Position numbers and translations under genes: made by a program. Shown in pieces: positions 25,884 to 34,667 of a DNA stretch of 64,000 bases (position 1 is its first letter; the number at the start of each line of letters is the position of its first letter). The notes beneath the pieces were generated by a model. It saw only the letters and a program-made list of their open reading frames with translations, did not search any database and had not been told where the DNA came from. The DNA comes from Myxococcales bacterium (lineage in GTDB: Bacteria; Myxococcota_A; Bradymonadia; UBA7976; UBA1532), in assembly GCA_020633465.1 (NCBI GenBank), contig JACKDN010000006.1, forward strand, positions 248,001-312,000, given 5' to 3'.

Positions 25884-27600
25884 GTCGCCGCCGCGCGACC
25901 AGCCCCAAGCCCAACAGCACCGCGAGCAGCCCCAGGGGCGCCTCGCCGCGACCCGGCGTCACCGCGCAGCCGCCGCCGTCGCCGTCCTTGCGGTCGATGT
26001 CGGCCCCCGGCCCGCCGCCGCCGCCGCCGCCCACGCCGCCGTCGCCCACGCTGGTCGGCGGCGGATCGTCGGGGCCGCTCGGCGGCCGCTCGCCGGCGCA
26101 CTCGAAGGTGGGCGAGTCGGCCTGCCCCTGCCGACACTGGCCGATGACCGGCGTAAGCTCGACGCACCCCCAGCCCTCGGGGCAGCAGTCGTCGACCTTG
26201 CAGTTCTTGGTGCAGAAGCCGGGGTCGATCGTCTCGCTCATCGTCTGCTCGTAGTCGACGCACACCAGCCCGTCGCCGCACTCGGGCCGCACCCACGGCG
26301 TCTCGGGGTTCACCCAGCAGGCGTCGCCCACGAAGCGCTCGCCGGCGCTGGGGATCTTCTGGCAGGCCGTGCCCGAGGGCGCGATCTCGACGCAGCGGTA
26401 GCCGTCGTCGCACCGCCCGCCCTCGCACGCGCCGGTGCAGTAGGGCACCGCCTCGCCGGTGTTCTCGTCGATGTTCAGGCTGTCGTTCAGGCAGAACAGG
26501 CCGCGCTCGCACAGGCCGCGGTCGTTGCACGCGTCGCCCTGCTGCGGCAGGGGGCCGTCGTCACCGGGGCCGCCGCGCGCGCAGATCGACTCGCCGGTGC
26601 TCAGCTCGGCGCAGAACCAGTCCTCGGGGCAGTTGCCGTTCACGCAGGGCCCGGTGCAGTACAGGCTGCCGTCGTCGTTGATGCACACCAGGCCGGGCTG
26701 GCACCGCACCTCGTCACCGCACACCTCGCCGAAGCCGGCCAGGTTGCGTGCGGGATCCTCACCGCGCGCGCAGGCGCCGTCGCCGCCCGACAAGAGCGCG
26801 CAGTAGTAGCCGTCGCCGCAGGTGTTGTCGCCCTCGGGGTTGCAGCTGCGCGAGCAGTACGAGTCGCGGCCGTCGTTGACGCAGAACAGGTTCTCGGCGC
26901 AGCGGGTCATCGCGCAGTCTTCGCCGAAGCCGGCCATGCCCGGCGCCGGCGGCGTGTCGTCGTCGGGCTCGGGCACCTCGCCGCCCGAGGGGTACACCTC
27001 GCACACGGCGGCGATGTCGTCGGGGCCGAGCGAGCGCCCGCTGATGTCGCCCGGGCCGGTCGAGGGCCACATGGTCGAGCCGGGCACGTCGCTGTGGCCG
27101 AAGCCCAGCGCGTGCCCCACCTCGTGCGCGGCGACACTGGCGATGTCGGTGCGGCCGTCGAAGCCGCCCGGCGCCTCGCGGTAGTTCGCCCACGAGTGGT
27201 GCTGGCCGTTGTACTTGATGTCGGTGTCGCTGAGGCCGTTGAAGCCCCAGCTCGTGGCGGTGATGCCCAGGACCGAGCTGCCCTCGGTCCAGCCGCTCTC
27301 GCGCCAGCTGTCGATGTTCTTGCCGTCGCTGGCTCCCCAGTTGGTCGACTCGGTGCGCCCCTGGTACTCCCAGGTGATGTACGAGCAGGTCACGGCGGTC
27401 CACACATCGTGGCCGCGCTGGATGGCCTCGAGCGCGTCGCGGTCCGGCACGTCGTCGCTGAGGGGGGTGCTGACGTAGTAGGGCACGCCCTCGCCGCGCC
27501 CGACCTCCCACTTGGCGCCGCCCCACTCGTAGGCCAGGGCCGGCAGGGCCAGCGCGCCGACGGTGGCCGCCGCCGCGGCCGTCTGCAGCAGGCGCTTCAT
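25876..27600 (-). CDS. matrixin-type metalloprotease with MYXO-CTERM-like anchor
   Basis: This 574-residue secreted protease starts MKRLLQTAAAAATVGALALPALA, a Sec signal. Residues 25-230 are a matrixin (M10) domain: zinc motif HEVGHALGFGHSD (about 159-171) and a downstream GSTMWPS Met-turn. Residues 250-510 are four to five Cys modules beginning GFGEDCAMTRCAENLFCVND. After a Gly-rich spacer the end reads GGGCAVTPG, a hydrophobic helix and ARRRHG, the Cys-helix-Arg layout of MYXO-CTERM sorting tails, which anchor proteins to the outer surface of myxobacteria. The start overlaps the stop of the upstream gene (ATGA). The protease is probably exposed on the cell surface. Confidence 0.9.
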   Translation of the reverse strand: MKRLLQTAAAAATVGALALPALAYEWGGAKWEVGRGEGVPYYVSTPLSDDVPDRDALEAIQRGHDVWTAVTCSYITWEYQGRTESTNWGASDGKNIDSWRESGWTEGSSVLGITATSWGFNGLSDTDIKYNGQHHSWANYREAPGGFDGRTDIASVAAHEVGHALGFGHSDVPGSTMWPSTGPGDISGRSLGPDDIAAVCEVYPSGGEVPEPDDDTPPAPGMAGFGEDCAMTRCAENLFCVNDGRDSYCSRSCNPEGDNTCGDGYYCALLSGGDGACARGEDPARNLAGFGEVCGDEVRCQPGLVCINDDGSLYCTGPCVNGNCPEDWFCAELSTGESICARGGPGDDGPLPQQGDACNDRGLCERGLFCLNDSLNIDENTGEAVPYCTGACEGGRCDDGYRCVEIAPSGTACQKIPSAGERFVGDACWVNPETPWVRPECGDGLVCVDYEQTMSETIDPGFCTKNCKVDDCCPEGWGCVELTPVIGQCRQGQADSPTFECAGERPPSGPDDPPPTSVGDGGVGGGGGGGPGADIDRKDGDGGGCAVTPGRGEAPLGLLAVLLGLGLVARRRHG

Positions 27601-28238
27601 CGGGCCACCTCCGCGGGCAGGCTGACCTGGGGCGTCTCGACGGCCTCGGGCCGCACCAGCACCGGCGTCGCCAGGGGCACGCCGCCGCGCGCGACGGTCA
27701 CCAGCTGATCGAGCGGCAGGCGGTTGGGATCGGCGGGCGCGCCGAGGAAGGTGCGCGTGGGCACGTGCGCGCCGACGAAGGCCAGATCGCCGACGTCGCG
27801 GACGGCCATCGGGCGCCCGGTCTTGGCGTCCTCGACGACGGTGAACTTGCCCTGCGCGAGGCCGGTGACGACCAGCCCGGCGGGCGTGCGCTCGAGGAAG
27901 AGCACGACGCGCTCGCCCACCTGGAAGGTCGGATAGCCGTGCACCACCTGGCGCAGGCGATCGGCCCCCTGCCCCGCCTCGCCGCCCAAGAGCGTCAGCG
28001 TGAAGGGCGCGGTGTCCTTGTCGCCCTTCAGCACCTGCTCGACGCGGAAGGTGGTGTCGGTCCACACCTGGCGCGGCGACGTCGACAGGCGGCTCGCCTG
28101 CGCGGTCACGGTGCCGATGAACACCCGCTCGGACAGCTCGGCCAGCCGCCCCAGCGTCAGCCGCTCGACGGTGGCGGCCTGCGCGGCGCCCACCCACAGC
28201 GACAGCGCCAGCGCTGCCAGCCCGACCTTGACCCGCAT
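27597..28238 (-). CDS. secreted protein paired with matrixin
   Basis: This 213-residue exported protein starts at 28238 after an excellent GAGGAGG, not at the upstream methionine of the same frame. The signal peptide is MRVKVGLAALALSLWVGAAQA. The mature part is beta-rich (SERVFIGTVTAQASRL, TDTTFRVEQVLKGD, FQVGERVVLFLERTPAGLVVTGLAQGKF) and looks like the OB-like or gated beta folds that often accompany metalloprotease genes. I know no function for it. It is first in the operon and its stop overlaps the matrixin start, so it may assist, inhibit or be processed by the protease. Confidence 0.8.
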   Translation of the reverse strand: MRVKVGLAALALSLWVGAAQAATVERLTLGRLAELSERVFIGTVTAQASRLSTSPRQVWTDTTFRVEQVLKGDKDTAPFTLTLLGGEAGQGADRLRQVVHGYPTFQVGERVVLFLERTPAGLVVTGLAQGKFTVVEDAKTGRPMAVRDVGDLAFVGAHVPTRTFLGAPADPNRLPLDQLVTVARGGVPLATPVLVRPEAVETPQVSLPAEVAR

Positions 28239-28295
28239 GGACTCCTCCTCGTGTACCGGACCTTCGGACCCTACGGACGGGTCCAGGGCCGCGAC

Positions 28296-28325
28296 AGTGT
28301 AATGATTTGCCCTTGGTCGACCCAA
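28296..28325 (-). promoter_or_regulatory. likely promoter of the matrixin operon
   Basis: On the minus strand TTGGGT (28325-28320), an 18-bp spacer and TACACT (28301-28296) precede the first gene of the operon, leaving a leader of about 50 bases that carries GAGGAGG. Confidence 0.4.
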
Positions 28326-28337
28326 GCGGCGGGCGCT

Positions 28338-29690
28338 TCAGGCGTCGCGCACGGCGGCCAGCAGGGCGTCGGCGCGGGCCTGCGCGGTGGCGGCGGCGGC
28401 GTCGCCCAGGCGCTCGAGGTGGCGGGCGCGCGCGGCGTAGGCGCGGCCCAACTCGAGGGGCTGCTCGAGCGCCTCGAGCACCTCGATGGCCTCGTCGATC
28501 TGCAGCCCGGCGGCCGCCGACTCGCCCGCCAGATCGCAGGCCTCGCCCAGCACGCGCAGCGCCACACCCTCGCGCGGGCGGTCGCCCGAATCGCGCGCCA
28601 ACGTCAGCGCCTCGCCGGCCGCCTCGGCCGCCGCCGCGGCGTCGTCCAGCTGCAGGTGCAGCTCGGCCAGCATGCGCCACGCGTCGGGCAGCAGGTAGCC
28701 GGGCCCCCGCCCCTCGCGGCACAGCCCGATCGCCTTCTCCAGGTGCGCGCGCGCCTCGCTCAAGCGCCCCTGCTTCAGCCGCACCTCGCCCAGGTTCGCG
28801 TAGCCCAGCGCCACGCCGCCGTGCCCCGCCCGCGAGCGGATGCGGATGGACTCCTCGAGGTACTTGGCGGCCTTGTCGTAGGCGCCCAGCTCGCCGTACA
28901 GGGCGCCCAGGTTGTTGTACGCGCGCGCCAAGCCGGCGCGATCGCCCCGCTTCACGAAGCTGCGCTGCGCCCGCTGGTACCAGCTGACCGCGCCTCGCAC
29001 GTCGCCCTGCTTCTGCGCCAGGATGCCCAGGTTGTTGCACGCCGACGCCGCGCCCGCCTCGTCGCCCACCGCCTCCTTCGCGGCCAGCGCGCGCCGGTAG
29101 TGCAGCGCCGCCGTCTCGTAGTCGCCCCGGCCGTAGCTGACGACCCCCAGCGCGTTGCGCACCAGCCCCATCAGCGCGTGCTCGTCGGGCGCCACGGCGT
29201 CGAGCAGCTCGGTCAGCCGCGCGATGGCGGTGTCGTACTGGCCGTCGCGGTACCACAGCCAGGCCTCGTCGCGGCGGACGGTGATGGCGACGACGCGCGC
29301 CGCCGACTCCTCCCGGCCCGCGACCAGCGCGCGCGCCTGCGCCAGCCGGGCGCGCGCCGCGCTCAGCTCGCCGCGCGCCTCGTCCACGTCGGCCCGCCGC
29401 CGCAGGCGCTCGGCCCGATCGGCCACCGGGGCGTCGTCGCTGAGGGCGATGGCGGCGTCCAGGTGCGCGGCGGCGGCGTCCAGATCGCCCGCCGACGACG
29501 CCAGCTCGGCCAGATCGCACGCCGCCTCGGCCCGCCGAGCGTCGCCCAGGTGGCCGCCCGCCGCGTCATCCGCCGCCAGCGCCGCCTCGAGCGCCCGGCG
29601 CGCCTCGACCGGCGCCAGCGTCTCAGCCGCCCGCGCCCCGGCCAGCAGCCACGCCTCGGCCGCGCGCGCGCGTGGTCGCCGGCGGCCGCC
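28338..29690 (-). CDS. TPR C-terminal part of the frameshifted CHAT-AAA protein
   Basis: This frame is the direct continuation of the gene described at 29363-32428, reached only if two bases of the (CG)6 tract at 29661-29672 are skipped. From AAEAWLLAGARAAETLAP onward, about 440 residues form helical pairs with tetratricopeptide features (ALGVVSYGRGDYETAALHYRRAL, NNLGILAQKQGDVRGAVSWYQRA, NNLGALYGELGAYDKAAKYLEES, ANLGEVRLKQGRLSEARAHLEKA). Such repeats bind partner proteins. No start codon with a ribosome site is seen near the tract, so it is probably not a gene of its own but the lost or conditionally joined half of the larger protein. Confidence 0.75.
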   Translation of the reverse strand, partial: GGRRRPRARAAEAWLLAGARAAETLAPVEARRALEAALAADDAAGGHLGDARRAEAACDLAELASSAGDLDAAAAHLDAAIALSDDAPVADRAERLRRRADVDEARGELSAARARLAQARALVAGREESAARVVAITVRRDEAWLWYRDGQYDTAIARLTELLDAVAPDEHALMGLVRNALGVVSYGRGDYETAALHYRRALAAKEAVGDEAGAASACNNLGILAQKQGDVRGAVSWYQRAQRSFVKRGDRAGLARAYNNLGALYGELGAYDKAAKYLEESIRIRSRAGHGGVALGYANLGEVRLKQGRLSEARAHLEKAIGLCREGRGPGYLLPDAWRMLAELHLQLDDAAAAAEAAGEALTLARDSGDRPREGVALRVLGEACDLAGESAAAGLQIDEAIEVLEALEQPLELGRAYAARARHLERLGDAAAATAQARADALLAAVRDA

Positions 29691-32428
29691 CGGTGCGTCG
29701 CCACCCGCGCCCAGCGATCGGCCTTGCCCGCGTCGGGCACCTCGTCGGTCAGCCACAGCGCCGCGCGCCCGTGCCACGCCACCCGCGCGCGCGTCCCGAC
29801 GCCGTGGGCCACGACCTCGTGCAGCAGCGCGTGCGCGAAGCGCCACTGCGTCTGCCCGGGCAGGTCGCTCTGGGCCTGCTGCACCACGAAGCGCCCGCGC
29901 TCGAGCCCCCGCAGCGCCCCGTCGAGCCCCTCGACGCCGCCGAGCAGGCGGTCGACGCCCTCGCGCCAGAACGTGCGCCCCAGCACCGACGCGGCGCGCA
30001 GCACCTCCTGCTCGAAGGGCGGCAGGCGATCCAGGCGCGCCCGCATCACCGCCTCGACGGTGGCCGGCGGCGCGTCCACCTCGCCCGCGGCGCGCGCCAG
30101 CGCCAGCTCGCGCAGGAACAGCGGGTTGCCCTCGGCCCGGCCGCTGAGCGTGGCCAGCGTCTCGGCGTCCACCGCCGCGGGCAGCGCCTGCCGCAGCACC
30201 GCCTCGGCCTCGCGCGGCGACAGCGGCCCGAGGTCGAGCCGCACGTGCGACGCCGCGTCGAACACGTGCGGCGCGCGGTCGAGCAGCTCCGAGCGCGCCG
30301 TGCACACCAGCAGCACCGGCGCGCCGCGCAGGCCGTTCGCCAGCTCGTCGACCACCGCCAGTCCAGCGTCGGGCAACCAGTGCAGATCCTCGAAGACCAC
30401 CGCCACCGGGTGCCGCCGGGCCGCGGCCTCGATCAGCTGGCGGAAGACGTCGGGCACCAGCCCCGCCTCGCCGGCGCGATCGTCGCCGTCCAGGCCCAGC
30501 AGGGGCGCCAGCACGCCGCGCCGATCGCGCAGGCCGGGCTGGGCGTCGTCGGCGGCCAGCAGATCGTCGATCGACAGCACCGCGTCCAGGGGCTCGTCGT
30601 CCCCCGGCGCGCCCTGGTCGAGGGCCTCGAGCGTTGCCGTCAGCCGCGCGTCGAGCGCCCCCTCGTCGGGCCCGAACGCCTCGACCAGATCGAGCAGCAC
30701 GCCCCCGGCCGCGGCGAAGGGGCTGACCTCGTCGTAGGGGATGCTGGCGCCGCGCAGCACGGTGAAGCGATCGGCCAGCCGCGCCAGCAGCGCGCTGACC
30801 AGCCGCGACTTGCCCATGCCCGCGGGCGCCACCACCGTCACCGCGCGGGCGACGCCGCGCGCCGCGACCTCGTCGGCCAGCGCCTCGAGGCGGGCCATCT
30901 CGGCCCGTCGCCCCACCAGGGGCGGCTCGGCGACGGCCTCGCGCTGGGTCAGGCCCACCAGCCGGCGCGCGCCCTCGACGTCGTCGGTCAGCTCGGCGGC
31001 CTCGAGCCGGCCGGCCGCGACAGGCAGCGCCCAGACGCCGGGCGGCAGCCGCCAGCACGCGGCCTCGGCCTGCTGCGCAGGCGCGCCGAGGACGTCGGCG
31101 CCGGTCGACGCGAGCGGGCCAGCCTCCAGGGTCACCACCGCGTCCGGCCCCGCGGCAACGTGCGCTGCCAGCGCGGCGCGGGCGGCACGCGCCAGGTCAT
31201 TCTCATAGCTGACCGGCAGGCCGAAGACCGCCCGATCGACCGCCCCGCGGCCGGGCAGCAGGCGGCCCCCGTGCGCAGCGACGCGGTCGCGCAGGCTGGC
31301 GCGCCACGCCTCGAGCTGCTCGGCCAGCAGATCCGGCGCGGCGATCGGCGGCGGGCGGCGGACCGCCACGACCACGGCGCGGCGGACGCCCGGCGCGAAG
31401 CGCTCGGCCGCGCGCGCGCGGAAGTAGACGGCGCGGGGATCGCCCACCAGCCGATAGGCGGCCCACACCGACGTGCCCGCCTCGGCCGAGGCGACGCTGG
31501 CCGCGCGCAGGGCCTCGCCCACCGCGACGCCGCCGCGCAGGGCCTCGTAGAAGCGCCCGGCGAAGTCGGCGCCGGGCAGATCGGGCAGGTCGACGCGGGT
31601 GCCGACGAAGTGGCGCACGCCGGCCGCCTGCAACGCCGCGCCCATCGCCGACGAGAACGCCGCGGCCGAGCGGCAGGCGTTGGCGAAGACGAGCGACGGC
31701 GCGGCGCCCCCGCCCAGTGCGCGCACCGCGTCGGCGTCCAGCCGGCCGTCGGCCAGGCGCCACCCGGCGGGGCCGTCGGCGTCGGGCGGATCGGCGTGGC
31801 CCGCGAAGTGAACCAGGCGGAAGCTCTTGAAGATGCGGAGGAAGTCGGCGCGGCGCAGGGCGCCGAGCCGGAGATCGCAGGGCAACCCCCCAGCACCGCC
31901 GGCGAGATCGCGCACCAGGGCCTCGCCCTCGTAGCGCGCGGCCGGCAGATCGCCCGCCGGATCGGCCACGACCAGCAGCCGATCGGCGCCCCTCGGCGGG
32001 GGCGGGGCCGGCGCGTCGTCGCCGGGCGACAGCTCGCCGAGGGCCCAGCGGTGGGCCAGGAAGGCCGCGCCGTCGTGCAGGGCGCTCCAGGGCACGGCCA
32101 CGCCGTCGGCCACGAGGGTCAGCGCGCCGCCCCCTTCGGCGCGCAGGGCGGCCTTCACCGGCGCGGGCAGCAGCAGATCGAACAGCAGGCGGCCGTGGGC
32201 GGCCAGGGCGTCGGCGCCGCGGCCCCGCTGGACCGCTCGGCGCAGCGCGCGCCCCAGGGCGGCGACCTCGTCCTCGACCGCGGCGGCCTCGAAGGCGTGG
32301 GCGGCCGACCACACGCGCGGCGCCGCGCCGACCCCGGCGTCCCCGCGCAACAGGGTCACCCGCGCGTCGCCCGGCGCGACGGCCGTGAACAGCAGCGTGA
32401 AGTCGACGGTGTGCACGGCGGGCATCAT
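29363..32428 (-). CDS. CHAT - cyclase-like - AAA ATPase protein, N-terminal part
   Basis: The frame reads about 919 meaningful residues before the (CG)6 tract sends it out of phase. Residues 1-340 form a CHAT domain, the caspase-related protease fold, with the His in FRLVHFAGHADPP (about 209) and the Cys in VFANACRSAA (about 249). Residues 350-480 resemble a decayed class III nucleotide cyclase unit (AVFGLPVSYENDLARAARAALAAH). Residues 500-900 are a STAND-like AAA ATPase: Walker A APAGMGKSRLVS (about 535), Walker B VAVVFEDLHWLPD and GRAEGNPLFLREL. This layout suits a signal-sensing protease switched by ATP and by the TPR repeats that should follow. It is divergent from the lipoprotein and sigma factor genes. 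Confidence 0.82.
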   Translation of the reverse strand: MMPAVHTVDFTLLFTAVAPGDARVTLLRGDAGVGAAPRVWSAAHAFEAAAVEDEVAALGRALRRAVQRGRGADALAAHGRLLFDLLLPAPVKAALRAEGGGALTLVADGVAVPWSALHDGAAFLAHRWALGELSPGDDAPAPPPPRGADRLLVVADPAGDLPAARYEGEALVRDLAGGAGGLPCDLRLGALRRADFLRIFKSFRLVHFAGHADPPDADGPAGWRLADGRLDADAVRALGGGAAPSLVFANACRSAAAFSSAMGAALQAAGVRHFVGTRVDLPDLPGADFAGRFYEALRGGVAVGEALRAASVASAEAGTSVWAAYRLVGDPRAVYFRARAAERFAPGVRRAVVVAVRRPPPIAAPDLLAEQLEAWRASLRDRVAAHGGRLLPGRGAVDRAVFGLPVSYENDLARAARAALAAHVAAGPDAVVTLEAGPLASTGADVLGAPAQQAEAACWRLPPGVWALPVAAGRLEAAELTDDVEGARRLVGLTQREAVAEPPLVGRRAEMARLEALADEVAARGVARAVTVVAPAGMGKSRLVSALLARLADRFTVLRGASIPYDEVSPFAAAGGVLLDLVEAFGPDEGALDARLTATLEALDQGAPGDDEPLDAVLSIDDLLAADDAQPGLRDRRGVLAPLLGLDGDDRAGEAGLVPDVFRQLIEAAARRHPVAVVFEDLHWLPDAGLAVVDELANGLRGAPVLLVCTARSELLDRAPHVFDAASHVRLDLGPLSPREAEAVLRQALPAAVDAETLATLSGRAEGNPLFLRELALARAAGEVDAPPATVEAVMRARLDRLPPFEQEVLRAASVLGRTFWREGVDRLLGGVEGLDGALRGLERGRFVVQQAQSDLPGQTQWRFAHALLHEVVAHGVGTRARVAWHGRAALWLTDEVPDAGKADRWARVATHRAAAGDHARARPRRGCWPGRGRLRRWRRSRRAGRSRRRWRRMTRRAATWATLGGPRRRAIWPSWRRRRAIWTPPPRTWTPPSPSATTPRWPIGPSACGGGPTWTRRAAS
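29661..29672. repeat. (CG)6 dinucleotide tract at the frameshift
   Basis: Six CG units lie exactly where the CHAT-AAA frame leaves and the TPR frame begins. With five units the coding sequence is continuous (HARAAEAWLLAG). Either slipped-strand variation or a sequencing error explains it. Confidence 0.7.
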
Positions 32429-32553
32429 AACCGCGTCGCGCCGCGCGCGGGCAACGGCGCGGTGCCTCGGCCCGGGGGCGTGGTGTAAGCTCGCCCGGCG
32501 TCGGGCGTCGGGTGGCGCGACGCGGTGGGTGGAGCAGGTCCCAGGTGGAGAAC

Positions 32554-33188
32554 GTGGTGACGAGTCGTTGGACGACCTGGGCGTGGGCCGCCGTGGCCAC
32601 CTTGATGCTGGCCTGTGGGTTCACGCCCGAGCCCTCGAAGGACGACGTGACGGACGCCGGCGCGGCGCCAGGCGCCGGCGGCACCCGGGCGCGGGCGGCA
32701 GCCTGGGGATGGGCGGCGGCGGGGGCGCGCCAGGCGGCTTCAGGGGCGACCCCGGGCAGGGCGGCGCGCCGGGCGCCGGCGGACAGCCAGGGTCGGCGGC
32801 GAGCCCAGGCCAAGGCGGCGACCTGGACGCCGGGCCGGCGCCCGAGCTGGACGCGGGCGTCGGCGGCGAGCCAGGCATGGGCGGCGAGCCGGGCATGGGC
32901 GGCAGCGCCGGCGGCATGGGCGGCGGCGCCGCGGCATGGGCGGCGGCGCCGGCGGCATGGGCGGCGGCGCCGGCGATCCGGGCGACGGCGACGTGCCCGA
33001 CGGCGGGCGACGACGGACGGCGGCCAGCTCGACGGCGACCTGCCCGACGGCGCGCTGGCGGACGGCGCCCCACCGACGGCGGCCCGGGCGACGGGGGCCT
33101 GCCCGACGTCGACGCGCCGGACGGCGAGCCGAGCGACGGCGAGGCCGACGGCGGCGCCGGCGACGGCCGCGTCGACGCCGCGCCCTGA
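32554..33188 (+). pseudogene. Gly-rich low-complexity lipoprotein, scrambled frame
   Basis: A GTG start after GGTGGAG gives a lipoprotein signal ending in VATLMLACGFTPEP. The rest should be a Gly/Asp-rich linker, but its coding sense jumps between all three forward frames: GAAPGAGG, then HPGAGGSLGMGGGGG through GGSAGGMGGG, then MGGGAGGMGGGAGDPGDG, then TDGGQLDGDLPDGALADG, and last DGGPGDGGLPDVDAPDG to the stop at 33188. At least four frame changes are needed. They sit in GC-only repeats, including tandem 18-bp GGCATGGGCGGCGGCGCC-like units near 32915-32975. It may be a decaying gene or an assembly problem. A disordered surface lipoprotein is the likely original. Confidence 0.6.
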
Positions 33189-33206
33189 CGCAGGGCGGCC
33201 GAAAGG

Positions 33207-33235
33207 CTGACATCGCCGGGCACCTTGCGTAGGCT
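33207..33235 (+). promoter_or_regulatory. promoter of the ECF sigma factor gene
   Basis: CTGACA (33207-33212), a 17-bp spacer and TAGGCT (33230-33235) stand 7 bases before the ATG at 33243. No ribosome site is present, so the message should be leaderless. It partly overlaps the end of the preceding broken gene. Confidence 0.5.
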
Positions 33236-33242
33236 CGCCCCG

Positions 33243-33866
33243 ATGGACCAACCCACCGACCTCGAGCTGCTGCAGGGCTGCATCGCGGGCGAGCGGCGCG
33301 CCTGGGACCGCTTCGTCGAGCGCTTCACGCGGTACGTGTACTACCTGATCCAGCTCACCGGGCGCCGCTACGGGGCCGCCTTCGGCGACGACGCAGTCGC
33401 CGATCTGCACAACGACGTCTTCCTGTCGCTGATCGAGGACGACCGCCGCCGCCTGCGGGCCTTCGAGGGGCGCAACGGCTGCAGCGTGCGGTCGTGGATC
33501 CGGGTGATCACCATCCGCAAGACGCTCGACGCGCTGCGCCGGCGGCGGCCGCACCTGTCGCTGGACGCGACGGTCGAAGAGGGCGGCGCGGCGCCGCAGC
33601 TCGCCGACGAGGGGCCGGATCCGCTCGAGGTGCTGGTGGCGCGCGAGGACGCGGCGCGGCGCGCGCAGTTCGACGCGCTGGTCGAGCAGCTCAAGCCCGC
33701 CGACCGCCTGCTGCTGAGCCTGCTGTACGAGCAGAAGCTGCCCGTCGAAGAGGCCGCCGCCGCGCTGCGCATCTCACGCGGCGCGCTGTACACGCGAAAG
33801 ACCAGGATCATCAAGCGGTTGCGCGCCATCGCCGAGGACGAGGGGCTGGCGCAGCCGAGCGGGTGA
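33243..33866 (+). CDS. ECF-type RNA polymerase sigma factor
   Basis: This 207-residue sigma factor is read from the ATG at 33243. Region 2 (about 10-95) has the core-binding helices and RSWIRVITIRKTLDALRRRRPH, equivalent to the -10 recognition part. Region 4 (about 135-195) has LKPADRLLLSLLYEQKLPVEEAAAALRISRGALYTRKTRIIKRL, a helix-turn-helix for the -35 box. There is no region 1.1 or 3, as usual for ECF factors. A zinc-finger protein that may hold it inactive is encoded 69 bp downstream. The genes it controls are unknown; the neighbouring lipoprotein and CHAT genes are candidates only by position. Confidence 0.88.
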   Translation: MDQPTDLELLQGCIAGERRAWDRFVERFTRYVYYLIQLTGRRYGAAFGDDAVADLHNDVFLSLIEDDRRRLRAFEGRNGCSVRSWIRVITIRKTLDALRRRRPHLSLDATVEEGGAAPQLADEGPDPLEVLVAREDAARRAQFDALVEQLKPADRLLLSLLYEQKLPVEEAAAALRISRGALYTRKTRIIKRLRAIAEDEGLAQPSG

Positions 33867-33935
33867 GCGCCGCGCTGTAAGGTCCATCGAAACCCGCGTC
33901 AGGTAGCGCGGACGTCAGCACGGCCGAGGAAGACC

Positions 33936-34595
33936 ATGCACCGCACCACGCACCGCTGCCCCGACGAAGAGACCCTGGCCGCGTACTTCGACGGGCTGAT
34001 GCCGCCCGCCGAGGAGGCCGCCCTGCACCGCGAGCTGGTGGCCTGCCCCGACTGCGCGCGCCTGGTCGCCGCGCTGGGGGTGGTCATCGAAGCCGACGCG
34101 CCCGGCGCCGCCGAGGCCTGGGCCGTGCCCGCCGCCCTCACCCGCCGGGCGCAGGCGCTCTGGCCGAGTGAGCCCCTGGTCGAGCGCGTGCAGCGCGGCC
34201 TGCGCCTCGCCGCCCGCTGGGTCGACGACGCGCTGCAGCCCCTCGCCGACGCGCTGGCCCCGCAGCAGCTCGCCAACGTCGCCGTGCGCGGCGCCGCGCA
34301 GCCCGCCCACGACGAGCTGCGCTACGAGCTGACCGTCGGCGACCTGCCCGTCGCCATCGACCTCGAGGTCGACGGCCCGGCCCAGATCGCCCTGACGGTG
34401 CGCCCCCTGCACGCGCCCCCCCCCGGCCTGATGCTGCGCGTCAGCGCCGCCGGCCAGACGCGCGCCCTGAGCAGCCTGACCGCCGACGGCGCCACCGTGC
34501 CCGCCCTGCCCGCCGGCGACTACGAGCTGGCCATCGAGCGCCCCGACGGCCCCCTCGGCCACGTCACCCTGGCCCTCGAAGCCGACCCCGACTGA
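33936..34595 (+). CDS. zinc-finger anti-sigma-like protein
   Basis: This 219-residue protein follows GAGGAAG. Residues 5-45 are a zf-HC2-type fold: CPDEETLAAYFDGLMPPAEEAALHRELVACPDCARLVA, read in pieces, with the H-x3-C-x2-C set (His 31, Cys about 37 and 40) typical of zinc-binding anti-sigma domains. No membrane helix follows, so unlike many anti-sigma factors it should be soluble. The C-terminal half is a beta-rich domain of unknown type. By position it is the likely partner of the ECF sigma factor. Direct evidence of binding is lacking. Confidence 0.8.
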   Translation: MHRTTHRCPDEETLAAYFDGLMPPAEEAALHRELVACPDCARLVAALGVVIEADAPGAAEAWAVPAALTRRAQALWPSEPLVERVQRGLRLAARWVDDALQPLADALAPQQLANVAVRGAAQPAHDELRYELTVGDLPVAIDLEVDGPAQIALTVRPLHAPPPGLMLRVSAAGQTRALSSLTADGATVPALPAGDYELAIERPDGPLGHVTLALEADPD

Positions 34596-34622
34596 CGCGC
34601 GGCGCGCCGATGATTTTTCCAT

Positions 34623-34651
34623 TTGACTTGCCCGCCGACGGCTGGCAATGT
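34623..34651 (+). promoter_or_regulatory. tRNA-Phe promoter
   Basis: TTGACT (34623-34628) and a weak CAATGT (34646-34651) are spaced 17 bp and end 16 bases before the tRNA. Confidence 0.45.
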
Positions 34652-34667
34652 CCGCATCCGCCAACGA

